The notes: a model not told the origin generated them from the sequence alone. A stretch of DNA of 64,000 nt from an uncultured Fidelibacterota bacterium (GCA_902526795.1 CABZMF010000002.1:97199-161198), one strand, 5' to 3'. Shown: positions 54,145 to 63,739, counted from the first letter of the stretch. Program-made: numbers and translations.

Positions 54145-54944
54145 TGCTAGTCAGTATGACAGGTTTCGGTTCTGCAAGTTTTGAAGATTCAAATTTATCA
54201 ATAAATATTGAACTAAAATCATTCAATTCAAGATATTTTGAACTAAATACTAGATCTTTTGATTTTTCAGGACCATTAGAATACAAGATTAGATCGTACC
54301 TCAAAAAACAACTTTTTAGAGGGTCAATTTCATTAATTGTTAAAGTTGACTCAAAAGATTCATTTAAATATAATAGTCATAAAACATCAAGCGTATTAAA
54401 GGCATATAAAGAGATTGAAAAAAAGTTTGGCGTCAAACTAAACTATAGCCAACTTCTTAAAAACAATGATATTTTAACACATAATTCGCACAGTTCATCT
54501 ATTCAAAGAAAAATATTTTCAACATTAAAATTGGCTACAAAAGAATTGGTGAAAATGAGAAAAAAAGAAGGAATGCAAATTGAGAAGGAATTTTTTAAAT
54601 ATTTAAATATTGCTCATAAAGATTTAAAAAAAATAAAAAATATACAAGATAAAGTATTTACCAAAAAAGTTAATTTAAAATCAAATATTGAAACATTTGA
54701 GGAATTAGGAAAAATTGAAATTTCAGAAGAAGTTGACAGAATAAATAGTCATTTAGAACAAATATCTCAATCAATAAAATCTCCACAACTTTCCGGAAAA
54801 AAAATTAATTTTATCCTTCAAGAAATCAATAGAGAGTCTAATACAATAATGTCAAAATTTTTGGACAAGAGAATATCAAAAAGTGCTATTAGCCTTAAAA
54901 TACAAGCTGAAAAATTAAGAGAGCAAATCGGGAACATTTTATGA
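54144..54944 (+). CDS. yicC: YicC family endoribonuclease-like protein
   Basis: 266 residues. The N-terminus SMTGFGSASFEDSNLSINIELKSFNSRYFELNTR is the YicC_N signature. The C-terminal DUF1732 end EEVDRINSHLEQISQSIKSPQLSGKKINFILQEINRESNTIMSK is equally diagnostic. YicC proteins are reported to act as endoribonucleases in RNA turnover. The yicC-gmk-rpoZ order is widespread and is kept here, with a four-base overlap into gmk. Confidence 0.93.
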   Translation: MLVSMTGFGSASFEDSNLSINIELKSFNSRYFELNTRSFDFSGPLEYKIRSYLKKQLFRGSISLIVKVDSKDSFKYNSHKTSSVLKAYKEIEKKFGVKLNYSQLLKNNDILTHNSHSSSIQRKIFSTLKLATKELVKMRKKEGMQIEKEFFKYLNIAHKDLKKIKNIQDKVFTKKVNLKSNIETFEELGKIEISEEVDRINSHLEQISQSIKSPQLSGKKINFILQEINRESNTIMSKFLDKRISKSAISLKIQAEKLREQIGNIL

Positions 54945-55501
54945 AAAATTTTTTTATAATTTCAGGATCTTCTGGATCAGGTAAAACAACATTGTTGGAA
55001 TTATTATCAAGGGATCTAAATATTGAAATATCAGTTTCGTATACAACTAGAAAAAAAAGACAATATGAGATAGATGGAGTCCATTACAATTTTATTAGCA
55101 AAGAAAAATTTGAAAACATGATTAATGAAAATTCATTTCTCGAGCATGAGAATGTTCATGGAGATTTATATGGGACTGCATTAAGCAGTTTAACAGAATA
55201 TATTAATGACAGTAAGCTTTTATTTTTTGAATTAGATGTTAATGGAGCCGTAAGTTTAATGAATTACTATCCTGATAATGTAATTTCAATCTTTTTATCT
55301 CCTCCAAATCTAAATGAATTAAGAAAAAGATTAGTTTTAAGGTCCACAGAGACTGATAAAGAAATAAACAAAAGGCTTAGTAGGTTTGAAGAAGAAGACA
55401 AATTAAAAAAAGAATTTGACTATATACTTATTAATGATAACTTCGAAACCACGTTTGAAAAAATAAAAAAAATAGTAAATAGACATAAAAAAGAGGATTA
55501 A
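54941..55501 (+). CDS. gmk: Guanylate kinase
   Basis: 186 residues. P-loop IISGSSGSGKTTLLE (about 5-19), GMP-binding VSYTTRKKRQYEIDGVHYNFISKEKFENMI, LEHENVHGDLYGT, LELDVNGAVSLM-like FFELDVNGAVSLMNYYP, and the lid RLVLRSTETDKEINKRLSR. It phosphorylates GMP to GDP and so also feeds the (p)ppGpp pool made by Rel downstream. Confidence 0.95.
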   Translation: MKNFFIISGSSGSGKTTLLELLSRDLNIEISVSYTTRKKRQYEIDGVHYNFISKEKFENMINENSFLEHENVHGDLYGTALSSLTEYINDSKLLFFELDVNGAVSLMNYYPDNVISIFLSPPNLNELRKRLVLRSTETDKEINKRLSRFEEEDKLKKEFDYILINDNFETTFEKIKKIVNRHKKED

Positions 55502-55502
55502 A

Positions 55503-55787
55503 ATGGCGGTTGAACCAATATCATTTAGTAAATTATTAAAAAAAACAGACGATATTTATGAAGCTGTAGTTGTTTCATCAAAAAGGGCAAAACAGATGCT
55601 TCAAGATAGAATTGTTAAGCAAATGATAGATGAAAACGAAGAGACAGAGGATGGAATTTTAGCTGAGCCTGTTTCAAGAGAAACTATAGATTTTGATAAA
55701 GAAGATAAAGTAACCTCTTTAGCTCTTGACGAATTTCTTGAGGGTGATGTTGACTGGGATAAAACTGAAGAGTCAATTGAACGCTAG
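55503..55787 (+). CDS. rpoZ: DNA-directed RNA polymerase omega subunit
   Basis: 94 residues. ISFSKLLKKTDDIYEAVVVSSKRAKQML matches the omega pattern (D-L-x-x-K-x-x-N-x-Y-E-L-V-x-x-x-A-x-R-A-R) in divergent form. The C-terminal half is acidic (EETEDGILAEPVSRETIDFDKED..) and less conserved. Location right behind gmk is the classic rpoZ slot. Omega helps assemble beta' and, in some bacteria, forms part of a ppGpp site. Confidence 0.8.
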   Translation: MAVEPISFSKLLKKTDDIYEAVVVSSKRAKQMLQDRIVKQMIDENEETEDGILAEPVSRETIDFDKEDKVTSLALDEFLEGDVDWDKTEESIER

Positions 55788-56544
55788 TTTCCTTAAAAAA
55801 AAATTTATTAAACAAAATAAGCAACTTTTCGGAAACGAAATATACTTGCGTAAATTATCAAATTCTACATCAAAAAAAGTAAAGATACATGATTCATGGT
55901 ATTTGAGCTTAAAAAATGAGTTTGACAAGGAATATTGGAAAAATCTTTCAAATCAAATCCGTACTCTCTATTCAAAAAAAATTATTTACCCTAAAGCTTC
56001 TATGATGTTCAACGCTTTAAATTCTACGCCTTTAAATAGAATTAAAGTGGTAATTTTAGGTCAAGATCCATATCATGGATATGGGCAAGCAAATGGTTTA
56101 TCATTTAGCGTTAATGATGGAATTCCTTTTCCTCCATCTTTAGTGAACATTTTCAAAGAACTTGAATCTGATTTAAAAATTCCTTTTCCAAAATCTGGTA
56201 ATTTACAACCTTGGGCAAATCAGGGTGTGTTATTACTTAATACAGTTTTAACAGTTGAAAAAGATAATGCAAATTCTCACCGAGGTCTTGGATGGGAAAT
56301 CCTTACAAATAAAATTATTGAAGTCGTCTCATCAAGTGCGCAAAATGTAGTTTTTATACTTTGGGGAAATCAAGCTCAAAATTTTGAAGACGTAATAGAT
56401 TCCTCAAAACATTTGATAATTTCTTCAGCTCATCCATCCCCTTTATCAGCACATAGAGGATTTTTTGGATCAAAACCTTTTTCTCAAACTAATAAATTTT
56501 TAAAGGAAAAAAGCATACAAACTATTGACTGGCAACTAAAATAA
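55747..56544 (+). CDS. ung: Uracil-DNA glycosylase, family 1
   Basis: About 265 residues. Motif A VVILGQDPYHGYGQANGLSFSV (catalytic Asp and Tyr), PPSLVNIFKELESDL, LLLNTVLTVE, VVFILWGNQAQ and the minor-groove loop SSAHPSPLSAHRGFFGS are intact. Residues before IHDSWYLSLKNEF form an unusual ~40-residue basic lead. The start is uncertain: the ATG at 55747 lies inside rpoZ; TTG codons at 55777 or further in are possible and would shorten this lead. It removes uracil from DNA, complementing dut. Confidence 0.92.
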   Translation: MLTGIKLKSQLNASFLKKKFIKQNKQLFGNEIYLRKLSNSTSKKVKIHDSWYLSLKNEFDKEYWKNLSNQIRTLYSKKIIYPKASMMFNALNSTPLNRIKVVILGQDPYHGYGQANGLSFSVNDGIPFPPSLVNIFKELESDLKIPFPKSGNLQPWANQGVLLLNTVLTVEKDNANSHRGLGWEILTNKIIEVVSSSAQNVVFILWGNQAQNFEDVIDSSKHLIISSAHPSPLSAHRGFFGSKPFSQTNKFLKEKSIQTIDWQLK

Positions 56545-56630
56545 AAATTTTTAGTATTTAAGGATTATCTTGTCATGTAATTAAAAGATTACTAATCTAT
56601 TAAAATAAATATTTTTAATTGTTGAAAAAG

Positions 56631-56639
56631 TGTGGATAA
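56631..56639 (-). promoter_or_regulatory. Consensus DnaA box before dnaB
   Basis: TGTGGATAA on the plus strand is an exact TTATCCACA DnaA box on the minus strand. It ends six bases before the dnaB ATG, inside a 101-base AT-rich gap. A single box does not make an origin, but it could let DnaA control the replicative helicase gene. A chance match of a 9-mer in 64 kb is not negligible. Confidence 0.4.
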
Positions 56640-56645
56640 ATAAAA

Positions 56646-57989
56646 ATGGCTGAAAATAAAAAAATCGAGAGTTTAAACCTTCAACCTCAAGCTATAGAAG
56701 CTGAGGAAGCAGTTCTTGGTTCAATGATGATTGATGAAGATGCGGCCAATAAAGCAATAAGTATATTAGATTCTAGTCACTATTTCTATAAAGATTCCCA
56801 TAGGAAAATCTTCGAAGCAATGATTTCTTTAATGAACAATAATGATCCCATAGATACTGTTTCTGTATCTGATGAGCTTAAGAAAGGAAAAAATTTGAAA
56901 TCAATTGGTGGAATCTATTACTTAACTGGCTTAGTGGAAAAAGTCCCAACATCAGCGAGAGTTGAAACTTACGCAGAGATTGTAAAAGAAAAAGGAATGT
57001 TAAGAGATCTAATTACCACTTCTCATGAAATATCAAAAAAAGCTCTTGATGCAGGAGATTCAGTTGGATCAATTCTTGATGAGGCAGAACAATCAATTTT
57101 TAACTTAAGTGAAAACAAAACATCTAAAATTTATGAACATATAGATCCAATTTTAAATAGCACAGTAAAAAGAATTGAAGAAATTGCTGCTAATCCTGGC
57201 TCAACAATTGGAGTTCCTTCAGGACTAATTGATTTAGATAAATTAACCGCAGGTTTTCAAAAAGGTGACTTGATAGTTATAGCTGGAAGACCTTCAATGG
57301 GTAAAACAGCACTAGCTCTAACAATTGCAAGAAATGCTGCAATTGAAAATGATTCAGCAACGGCAATTTTTAGCCTTGAAATGTCAAGTGATCAGCTTGG
57401 TCAAAGATTATTAACCTCAGAAGCAAAGGTAGATAATTCTCTTGTTCGTAGAGGTAGCACAAATATAAAATGGAAAAATATAAATATTGCTGCGGGAAAA
57501 CTATCTCAGGCTCCCCTTTACATTGATGATACTCCAGCTTTATCAATTTTAGATTTAAAAGCTCGAGCAAGAAGGTTAAAAAGAGAAAAAGATATTGAAT
57601 TAATTGTTGTTGATTATTTGCAATTAATGCAAGGTCCAAAAAATGCTGAAAATAGACAAAATGAGATATCACAAATTACGCAATCTTTAAAAGCCCTTGC
57701 AAAAGAGCTAAATATACCGGTTATTGCTTTATCTCAGCTTTCTAGAGCAGTGGAGCAAAGAACTAAAAAAGAACCTATTCTCTCAGATTTAAGAGAAAGT
57801 GGTGCTATTGAGCAGGATGCAGATGTAGTAATATTTTTATTTAGACCTGCTGTTTATGATAAAGATGATCAAGAATTAAAGGGTATAGCATACCTAATTG
57901 TCGCAAAGCAAAGAAATGGTCCAACAGGAAGAGTTAAGGCTAGTTTTATTGATACTTACGCAAGATTTGATAATCATACTGAATTTTAG
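56646..57989 (+). CDS. dnaB: Replicative DNA helicase DnaB
   Basis: 447 residues. The N-terminal primase-interacting domain (QPQAIEAEEAVLGSMMIDEDAANKAI..) joins a RecA-like motor with Walker A IVIAGRPSMGKTALALTIARNAA (about 213-235), SLEMSSDQLGQRLL, Walker B LIVVDYLQLMQG, ALSQLSRAVEQRTKKEPILSDLRESGAIEQDADVVIFLFRP and KQRNGPTGRVKASFI. No intein is present. It unwinds DNA at the fork. rel follows two bases after the stop. Confidence 0.97.
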   Translation: MAENKKIESLNLQPQAIEAEEAVLGSMMIDEDAANKAISILDSSHYFYKDSHRKIFEAMISLMNNNDPIDTVSVSDELKKGKNLKSIGGIYYLTGLVEKVPTSARVETYAEIVKEKGMLRDLITTSHEISKKALDAGDSVGSILDEAEQSIFNLSENKTSKIYEHIDPILNSTVKRIEEIAANPGSTIGVPSGLIDLDKLTAGFQKGDLIVIAGRPSMGKTALALTIARNAAIENDSATAIFSLEMSSDQLGQRLLTSEAKVDNSLVRRGSTNIKWKNINIAAGKLSQAPLYIDDTPALSILDLKARARRLKREKDIELIVVDYLQLMQGPKNAENRQNEISQITQSLKALAKELNIPVIALSQLSRAVEQRTKKEPILSDLRESGAIEQDADVVIFLFRPAVYDKDDQELKGIAYLIVAKQRNGPTGRVKASFIDTYARFDNHTEF

Positions 57990-57991
57990 AT

Positions 57992-60154
57992 ATGAGCAAC
58001 AATGTCATTAAAAATAGTGATGAAGTAATTACTAAAAAAAGTAAAGCACTTCTAAAAAGAATCTCAACAAAAAAAAACAGAAATCAAGTTGAAAACGCGC
58101 TTGAATTTTCAATCAAGATGCATCACGGACAAAAACGAAAGTCTGGATTACCTTTTGTAAGCCACAGTATAGATGTTGCAAATATTTTGATTGATTGGAA
58201 TATGGATTATACTACTGTTATTAGCGCATTATTACATGATGTAGTTGAAGATACTGAAGTTAAGTTATCTGATATTGAAAACGAGTTTGGTTCAGATGTA
58301 GCTTTACTTGTAGATGGAGTAACAAAAGTCGAAAATATTGCATTTCGTTCAAAAGAGCATAAACAAGCAGAAAATTTTACTAAACTCTTCCTATCTCTGG
58401 CAAAAGATCTCAGAGTTATCATTATAAAATTTGCTGACAGATTAAATAATATGGAAACAATACAATTTCTATCACCAGAAAAAAGGAAAGAAATTGCCAT
58501 GGAAACAAAAGAAATCTTTGTACCTCTAGCCCATAGACTTGGAATGGCAAAACTTAAGTGGGAATTAGAGGATTTATCGCTTAAATGTTTAGATATTAGA
58601 GCTTTCAATAGCATAAAAAAGAAAATTGAAAGTTCTTCAAGATCAAATGAGGATATTTTGACGAATGCAATAAAACCTATTAAATCAGAATTAAATTCCT
58701 ATAAAATTAAATCAAATATTTTTGGTAGATATAAATCAATATCATCAATTCACAGAAAAATTAATAGTAGAGGAAAAAAATTTGAAGAGATTTATGATTT
58801 ATATGCTATAAGAATCATTGTTGATAAAATTGAAGAATGTTATCTTGCATTGGGAGTAATTCATAGCATATACCCTCCATTACAAGATAGGTTTAAAGAT
58901 TTTGTAGCAACACCAAAATCTAATGGATATCAGTCTATTCACACAACTGTTTTAACCAAAGATAACCGTTTAACAGAGTTTCAAATTAGGACTAAGGAAA
59001 TGGATCAAACTGCTGAAGTTGGTGTTGCTGCGCACTGGCTTTATAAGGGAAATGACAAACTAAGAGAATTGGATTCTCAAGTACAATGGTTAAGGGATTT
59101 GTTATCAATGTTAAATAGCGATAATTCTGAACCTGAAGAATTAATGGATCTACTTAAAATTGACATGTTTGAGGATGAAATTTTTGTTTTTACACCACAG
59201 GGTGATCTAATCAAACTTCCAATAAATTCAACTCCGCTTGATTTTGCTTTTGCAATTCATGGTGGATTAGGATTCACAACAGTTAGGTCAAAAGTAAATA
59301 AAAAACTAGTTCCTTTAAGTTATAGTCTCAAAAGTGGAGATATTGTTGAAATTGAAACAAATAAAAATCAAACTCCAAATAGCGGATGGTTAAAGTTTGT
59401 TAAAACTTCAAGAGCAAAGCACGAAATTTCAAAATATTTAAGAAAAATTGAACTTGAAGAGAGTATTAAAATTGGTAACGAAATTCTAGAAAAGTCTCTA
59501 AGAAAGCTTAAGATATTAGATAGAATGCCAGATTTCAAAAAAAAATACTCAAAAGCTGGATTTAAAACACTAAATAACATGCTTTCTGATATTGGTAAAG
59601 GTGCAGTAATTGTTAAAGATTTAATTCCAAAAATATTTTCTGATTTAAACAATAATTTGAATAAAGAGATTGAAGAAGTAGAATTTATAAATCGAGCTAG
59701 ATCTGATGTGGAAGGTATTAATCTTGATGGTGTAAAAAATTTAGTCGTTGATTATGGTAAATGCTGTAATCCAATACCTGGAGATGAAGTAATAGGTTAC
59801 ATATCTAGAGGAAGAGGTTTAATTGTTCACGAGCAATCATGTTCAAATTTATCATCACTTTCTTCTAAAAAAGATAGGTTAGTTTCAGTTAATTGGAATG
59901 CTAAGGATGATTTAGCTTTTCGCTCTAAAATTCATATCACATGTATTGATACAGCAGGTATGTTGAATGAGATTGCTAATATAATTTCTAGAAATAACGT
60001 AAACATGTTAGATGTTTCCACCGATGTTAAAGAGGGAGGAATTGCAAATATTTGGATAATCTGTAAGGTTCAAAGTAGAAAGAAATTAGATGCTGTTATT
60101 GACGACATTCAAAAAATAAAAAATGTTGATTCTGTTGAGCGTGTACATGACTAA
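57992..60154 (+). CDS. rel: Bifunctional (p)ppGpp synthetase/hydrolase (Rel/SpoT)
   Basis: 720 residues. HD hydrolase (HHGQKRKSGLPFVSHSIDVA, LLHDVVEDTEV at about 82, FADRLNNMETIQ) with intact metal ligands. The synthetase domain is at about 225-345 (IFGRYKSISSIHRKI, YDLYAIRIIV, RFKDFVATPKSNGYQSIHTTVL, AEVGVAAHWLYKG). TGS (about 385-445: DEIFVFTPQGDLIKLPINSTPLDFAFAIH), a helical/CC region with YGKCCNPIPGDEVIGYISRGRGLIVH, and ACT at the C-terminus follow. Both activities should be live. It overlaps ruvX by eight bases. Confidence 0.95.
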   Translation: MSNNVIKNSDEVITKKSKALLKRISTKKNRNQVENALEFSIKMHHGQKRKSGLPFVSHSIDVANILIDWNMDYTTVISALLHDVVEDTEVKLSDIENEFGSDVALLVDGVTKVENIAFRSKEHKQAENFTKLFLSLAKDLRVIIIKFADRLNNMETIQFLSPEKRKEIAMETKEIFVPLAHRLGMAKLKWELEDLSLKCLDIRAFNSIKKKIESSSRSNEDILTNAIKPIKSELNSYKIKSNIFGRYKSISSIHRKINSRGKKFEEIYDLYAIRIIVDKIEECYLALGVIHSIYPPLQDRFKDFVATPKSNGYQSIHTTVLTKDNRLTEFQIRTKEMDQTAEVGVAAHWLYKGNDKLRELDSQVQWLRDLLSMLNSDNSEPEELMDLLKIDMFEDEIFVFTPQGDLIKLPINSTPLDFAFAIHGGLGFTTVRSKVNKKLVPLSYSLKSGDIVEIETNKNQTPNSGWLKFVKTSRAKHEISKYLRKIELEESIKIGNEILEKSLRKLKILDRMPDFKKKYSKAGFKTLNNMLSDIGKGAVIVKDLIPKIFSDLNNNLNKEIEEVEFINRARSDVEGINLDGVKNLVVDYGKCCNPIPGDEVIGYISRGRGLIVHEQSCSNLSSLSSKKDRLVSVNWNAKDDLAFRSKIHITCIDTAGMLNEIANIISRNNVNMLDVSTDVKEGGIANIWIICKVQSRKKLDAVIDDIQKIKNVDSVERVHD

Positions 60155-60563
60155 AAAATTAATTGGCATTGATTTTGGTCTTGCAAAAATTGGCTTATCA
60201 ATATCTGATCCATCAAAAATTATTTCAATTCCTTTAAAAGTAATTAGTTATAAGAATGAAAATGAACTTTTTACTAAACTTAAGGCCATTGCTCTTGAAA
60301 ATAATGTAGATACTTTTATCATTGGTTATCCATTAAATATGAACAACGACAAGAATAAAATGACAAAGTTAGTTGAAAATTTCAGCGATAAATTAAAGAA
60401 TATGAAATTTAAAGTTTTTTTTCAGGATGAGCGACTATCAAGCGAATCAGCTAAAAAGATAATGCAAGAACAAAATATTAAAATAGGAGAAAATAAAGAA
60501 CAGATTGATTTAATTGCTTCAACCATTATACTTCAATCATTTTTAGATAAAGGATTAGTTTAA
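60147..60563 (+). CDS. ruvX: RuvX/YqgF family Holliday junction resolvase-like nuclease
   Basis: 138 residues with RNase H fold. LIGIDFGLAKIGLSISDPS (first catalytic Asp), TFIIGYPLNMNNDKNKMTKLVENF, FFQDERLSSESAKKIM and EQIDLIASTIILQSFLD are all present. E. coli YqgF acts in 16S rRNA 5' maturation; a role in recombination is also proposed. The ORF track starts at 60123, but the ATG at 60147 right before TKKLIGIDFG is preferred. Confidence 0.92.
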   Translation: MTKKLIGIDFGLAKIGLSISDPSKIISIPLKVISYKNENELFTKLKAIALENNVDTFIIGYPLNMNNDKNKMTKLVENFSDKLKNMKFKVFFQDERLSSESAKKIMQEQNIKIGENKEQIDLIASTIILQSFLDKGLV

Positions 60564-61948
60564 TGAGTAAAAATAACTTATTACTTTCTCTTTTAAGTGG
60601 CTTATTATTAGGATTATCTTTTCCTCCATTTCATTTAGGGTTTCTTGCATGGATTTTTTTAGTTCCCTTATTGATAATTTTTTATCAAAAGAATGAATTC
60701 AAAGAAAAGGTTTCTGCTTTTTATCTTTCCGGATTTACTAGTTATGCTATAATTACCCATTGGGTAGCATTGAATTCAGGTACAACATTACAAGTAGCGT
60801 TTTTATCCTACATTGCAATATGTATTTTTTATCCACTTTATTGGGTAGTTTTTTTAATAATTTTAGATTTTTTTCAAAGAATTAAGTCCTCAAAAAATTT
60901 TCAATTAATTTTGATTCCATTTTTATGGGTATTAATTGAAAATTTAAGAGATTTTGGTCCTTTAGCTGCTCCTTGGTTAAATCTACCTTTAAGTCAAACT
61001 GGTTATGACAGATTAATTCAGGTAGTTGGTATTCATGTAGATTTATCTACTTTGCTAATTATTCTTTTCAACGTACTTATTTATAGTTTTAATGCTTCAA
61101 AAGAAAAAAAATATCTTTATGGCTTTTCATTCATTTTTATTATAAATATGACTATTGGCCATATTGCCATTTATAATTACAATTCGTCTAATTTTTCAAA
61201 AGAAATTAAAGTATCAATTGGTCAGCCTGTCATTTATCCAGATGAAAAATGGAATCCAAGTTTAAGTTATAGAAATGAAATGATCATGGAAAGCCTTCTC
61301 AACCAGTCTTTAAAAGAAAATCCAGACATTATTATTTGGCCTGAAGCTGCCTTAACATCTTTTTTAGCTGAACCAAACTCTAAAAAAAGAATTGATTTAC
61401 AAAAAAAACTCAATAAATCTTCTCTAATAACTGGTATACCTCAAAGAGTTTTTTTAAATAATAAAGTAGAAGTTTATAATAGTGCAATTTTTATGAAGTC
61501 AGATGGATTCTACGATACATATCAAAAAATTTTCTTAGTTCCTTTTGCAGAATATGTTCCTTTTTTTAAAAATTGGTTGACAAAAATTAATCAATTTGAT
61601 GATATGGGTAGTTTTACACCTGGTAAAAATTATAGTACTTTTGAAATAAATAATGTTAAATCATCAATTATGATCTGCTATGATTCAAGTAGCTACAAGA
61701 TAGCTAAAAAAATGGTTGATAAAGGTGCTGAAATAATTTTTGTTATAACAAATGATTCATATGTAGGAAAAGCAATGCCTTACCAACATTTTGAACATGC
61801 AAAATTACGAGCTATTGAGCTGGGTGTTCCAATTGTTCAAAGTGCAAATAATGGTATTTCAGGAATAATTCTCCCATCAGGCGAAGTACTAATTAAATCA
61901 AACATAGATGAAAGAAATGTATTTAATCATTTAATTAAGTTAAAATGA
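60563..61948 (+). CDS. lnt: Apolipoprotein N-acyltransferase
   Basis: 461 residues, against about 510 in E. coli. Membrane helices occupy about residues 5-205 (LSGLLLGLSFPPFHLGFLAWIFLVPLL..). A nitrilase domain follows with catalytic Glu in IIWPEAALTSF, Lys in YQKIFLVPFAEYVPFF and Cys in SIMICYDSSSY. E. coli has C-Y-E here and TNDGWF later; this protein has C-Y-D and TNDSYVG. The enzyme adds the third acyl chain to lipoproteins, so mature triacylated lipoproteins (such as the dipeptidase and HtrA-like protein here) are expected. Confidence 0.9.
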   Translation: MSKNNLLLSLLSGLLLGLSFPPFHLGFLAWIFLVPLLIIFYQKNEFKEKVSAFYLSGFTSYAIITHWVALNSGTTLQVAFLSYIAICIFYPLYWVVFLIILDFFQRIKSSKNFQLILIPFLWVLIENLRDFGPLAAPWLNLPLSQTGYDRLIQVVGIHVDLSTLLIILFNVLIYSFNASKEKKYLYGFSFIFIINMTIGHIAIYNYNSSNFSKEIKVSIGQPVIYPDEKWNPSLSYRNEMIMESLLNQSLKENPDIIIWPEAALTSFLAEPNSKKRIDLQKKLNKSSLITGIPQRVFLNNKVEVYNSAIFMKSDGFYDTYQKIFLVPFAEYVPFFKNWLTKINQFDDMGSFTPGKNYSTFEINNVKSSIMICYDSSSYKIAKKMVDKGAEIIFVITNDSYVGKAMPYQHFEHAKLRAIELGVPIVQSANNGISGIILPSGEVLIKSNIDERNVFNHLIKLK

Positions 61949-62685
61949 GTAGATATAAAATAACAATTCAGTATAATGGAACAAATTTTTCAGGATTTCA
62001 ATCTCAAAAAAATAAGTCTGGTATTCAAGACAAAATTGAATCATCAATATTAAAACTTAATAATGAAAAAAAAGTAAAAGTCTATGGAGCAAGCAGAACA
62101 GATAGTGGTGTTCACGCTTTAGGCCAAGTTGCACATTTTGATATTAATTCACAATTATCTGAAAATGATCTTAAAAGAGCGATTAATGCTAGGCTTAATA
62201 AAGAAATAAGGGTCTCAAAATTGATAAAAGTGGATGATAATTTCCATAGTAGATTTGATGCAAAAAGTAAAAAGTATGAGTATTTATGCTGTTGTGAAGA
62301 AAACCCTCTCAATTTAATGAATCATTATTTTGTGAGGAATGTAGATTTTGATTTAATGAATGAAGCAGCTAATCTCATTGAAGGTGAACATAATTTTTTA
62401 TCATTCTCAAAATTTTCAGGTAAGGATAATAACCTATGTAATATTTTTAACTCAGAATGGTTTTTAGATGATAAAAATGAAAAAAAAATATCATATATTA
62501 TTCATGGAAATAGATTTTTGCATCATATGGTAAGGTATTTAGTTGGAACTATGATTGCTGTTGGTCAAAATAAAATTACGATTGAATACTTTTTAAATTT
62601 AATAGAAAATCCAAAAAAAGATGCTAAAATATTTAAAGCCCCAAGTAAGGGTTTAATTTTAAAGGAAATTTTTTATGAGGATTAA
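61945..62685 (+). CDS. truA: tRNA pseudouridine synthase A
   Basis: 246 residues, modifying U38-40 of tRNA anticodon arms. KITIQYNGTNFSGFQSQKNKSGIQDKIE, VYGASRTDSGVHALGQVAHFD (catalytic Asp in RTDSGVHA), FHSRFDAKSKKYEYL and HGNRFLHHMVRYLVGTMIAVGQ are canonical. It is tied by four-base and eleven-base overlaps to lnt and the HtrA-like gene. Confidence 0.96.
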   Translation: MSRYKITIQYNGTNFSGFQSQKNKSGIQDKIESSILKLNNEKKVKVYGASRTDSGVHALGQVAHFDINSQLSENDLKRAINARLNKEIRVSKLIKVDDNFHSRFDAKSKKYEYLCCCEENPLNLMNHYFVRNVDFDLMNEAANLIEGEHNFLSFSKFSGKDNNLCNIFNSEWFLDDKNEKKISYIIHGNRFLHHMVRYLVGTMIAVGQNKITIEYFLNLIENPKKDAKIFKAPSKGLILKEIFYED

Positions 62686-63739
62686 AACTTTCGTCTTATG
62701 CATAATACTAGTTTTCGGGTGTATTGATAGAAACTTAGATAGTAATGAAGTTTTGATTTCAAAAGATACAGCTATATCCAATGCAGTTGAGATTGCAAGT
62801 CCAGGGGTTGTTGGTATTTACAGGAGTCAGGAATTAGTTGGAAGGACAAGGTGGGGTGGTTATAGAAACCTCAAACCAATTTCTTCTAATGGATCAGGGT
62901 TTATTATTAGTGAAGACGGGTATATTTTAACTAATGCTCATAATATAAAAGATAATGTTAGTTCAAAAGTTTTTACAACAGACATAAACATTACTGTTGT
63001 TGTGCCTGGTGGACAAACTTATAATGCTTCAATAGCAGGAATTGATATGATATCTGATATTGCACTATTAAAAATAAATGGAAACGACTTCGATTATTGC
63101 AATTTAGGTAATTCTGATCTAGTAAAAGTTGGTGAGTGGGCAATCGCTCTAGGAAATCCCAGAAATTTGATTTCAAATGCTCAATATCAGCCAATTGCAT
63201 CAGCTGGCATCATAAGTGCTATTAACGCAGATTTTAACGTTGATTCTCAGTCAGGAAAACTATTAGATAACATGATTCAAACTGATGCCTCATTGAACCC
63301 TGGTAATAGCGGAGGACCATTAATTGATTCAAATGGTAAAGTTATCGGAATAAATACTTTCATGAAAGCAGATTCACAAAACTTAGGATTTGCAATTCCA
63401 ATAAATTTTGCAAAAAAAATTGCAAACGAATTAAAGCTTAAAGGAGTTATTGATAGAAGAGTTTCATTTGGTCTTTCCGCAACACAGTATATTTATGGAG
63501 AAAATCGAGATCAATTAGGATTATTCATTGACAGGGTTGATTACTCTGATTCTGCCCGAAATGAAGAACTATATAGAGGAGATATTATAATAGCAGTAGA
63601 AGGTTATAGAATTGAATCTTTGGAGGAAATTAAAGCTGTTTTGATTAAATTAGACTTAAGGGCTGGAGATAATATAAATATGACAGTAATTAGAGAAAAC
63701 GATTTTGAGAATGTAAGCTTAACCTTGGGAAAGATATGA
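62675..63739 (+). CDS. HtrA/DegP-like serine protease, probable lipoprotein with one PDZ
   Basis: 354 residues. The signal ends in a lipobox (CIILVFGC at about residue 15), which suggests a lipid-anchored periplasmic protease. The trypsin fold carries His in GYILTNAHNIKD, Asp in DMISDIALLKI and Ser in QTDASLNPGNSGGPLI. One C-terminal PDZ domain (about residues 260-350) follows. DegS-like one-PDZ build, with lipid anchoring instead of a TM helix, fits quality control or stress sensing. It overlaps the next gene by four bases (ATGA). Confidence 0.9.
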   Translation: MRIKTFVLCIILVFGCIDRNLDSNEVLISKDTAISNAVEIASPGVVGIYRSQELVGRTRWGGYRNLKPISSNGSGFIISEDGYILTNAHNIKDNVSSKVFTTDINITVVVPGGQTYNASIAGIDMISDIALLKINGNDFDYCNLGNSDLVKVGEWAIALGNPRNLISNAQYQPIASAGIISAINADFNVDSQSGKLLDNMIQTDASLNPGNSGGPLIDSNGKVIGINTFMKADSQNLGFAIPINFAKKIANELKLKGVIDRRVSFGLSATQYIYGENRDQLGLFIDRVDYSDSARNEELYRGDIIIAVEGYRIESLEEIKAVLIKLDLRAGDNINMTVIRENDFENVSLTLGKI

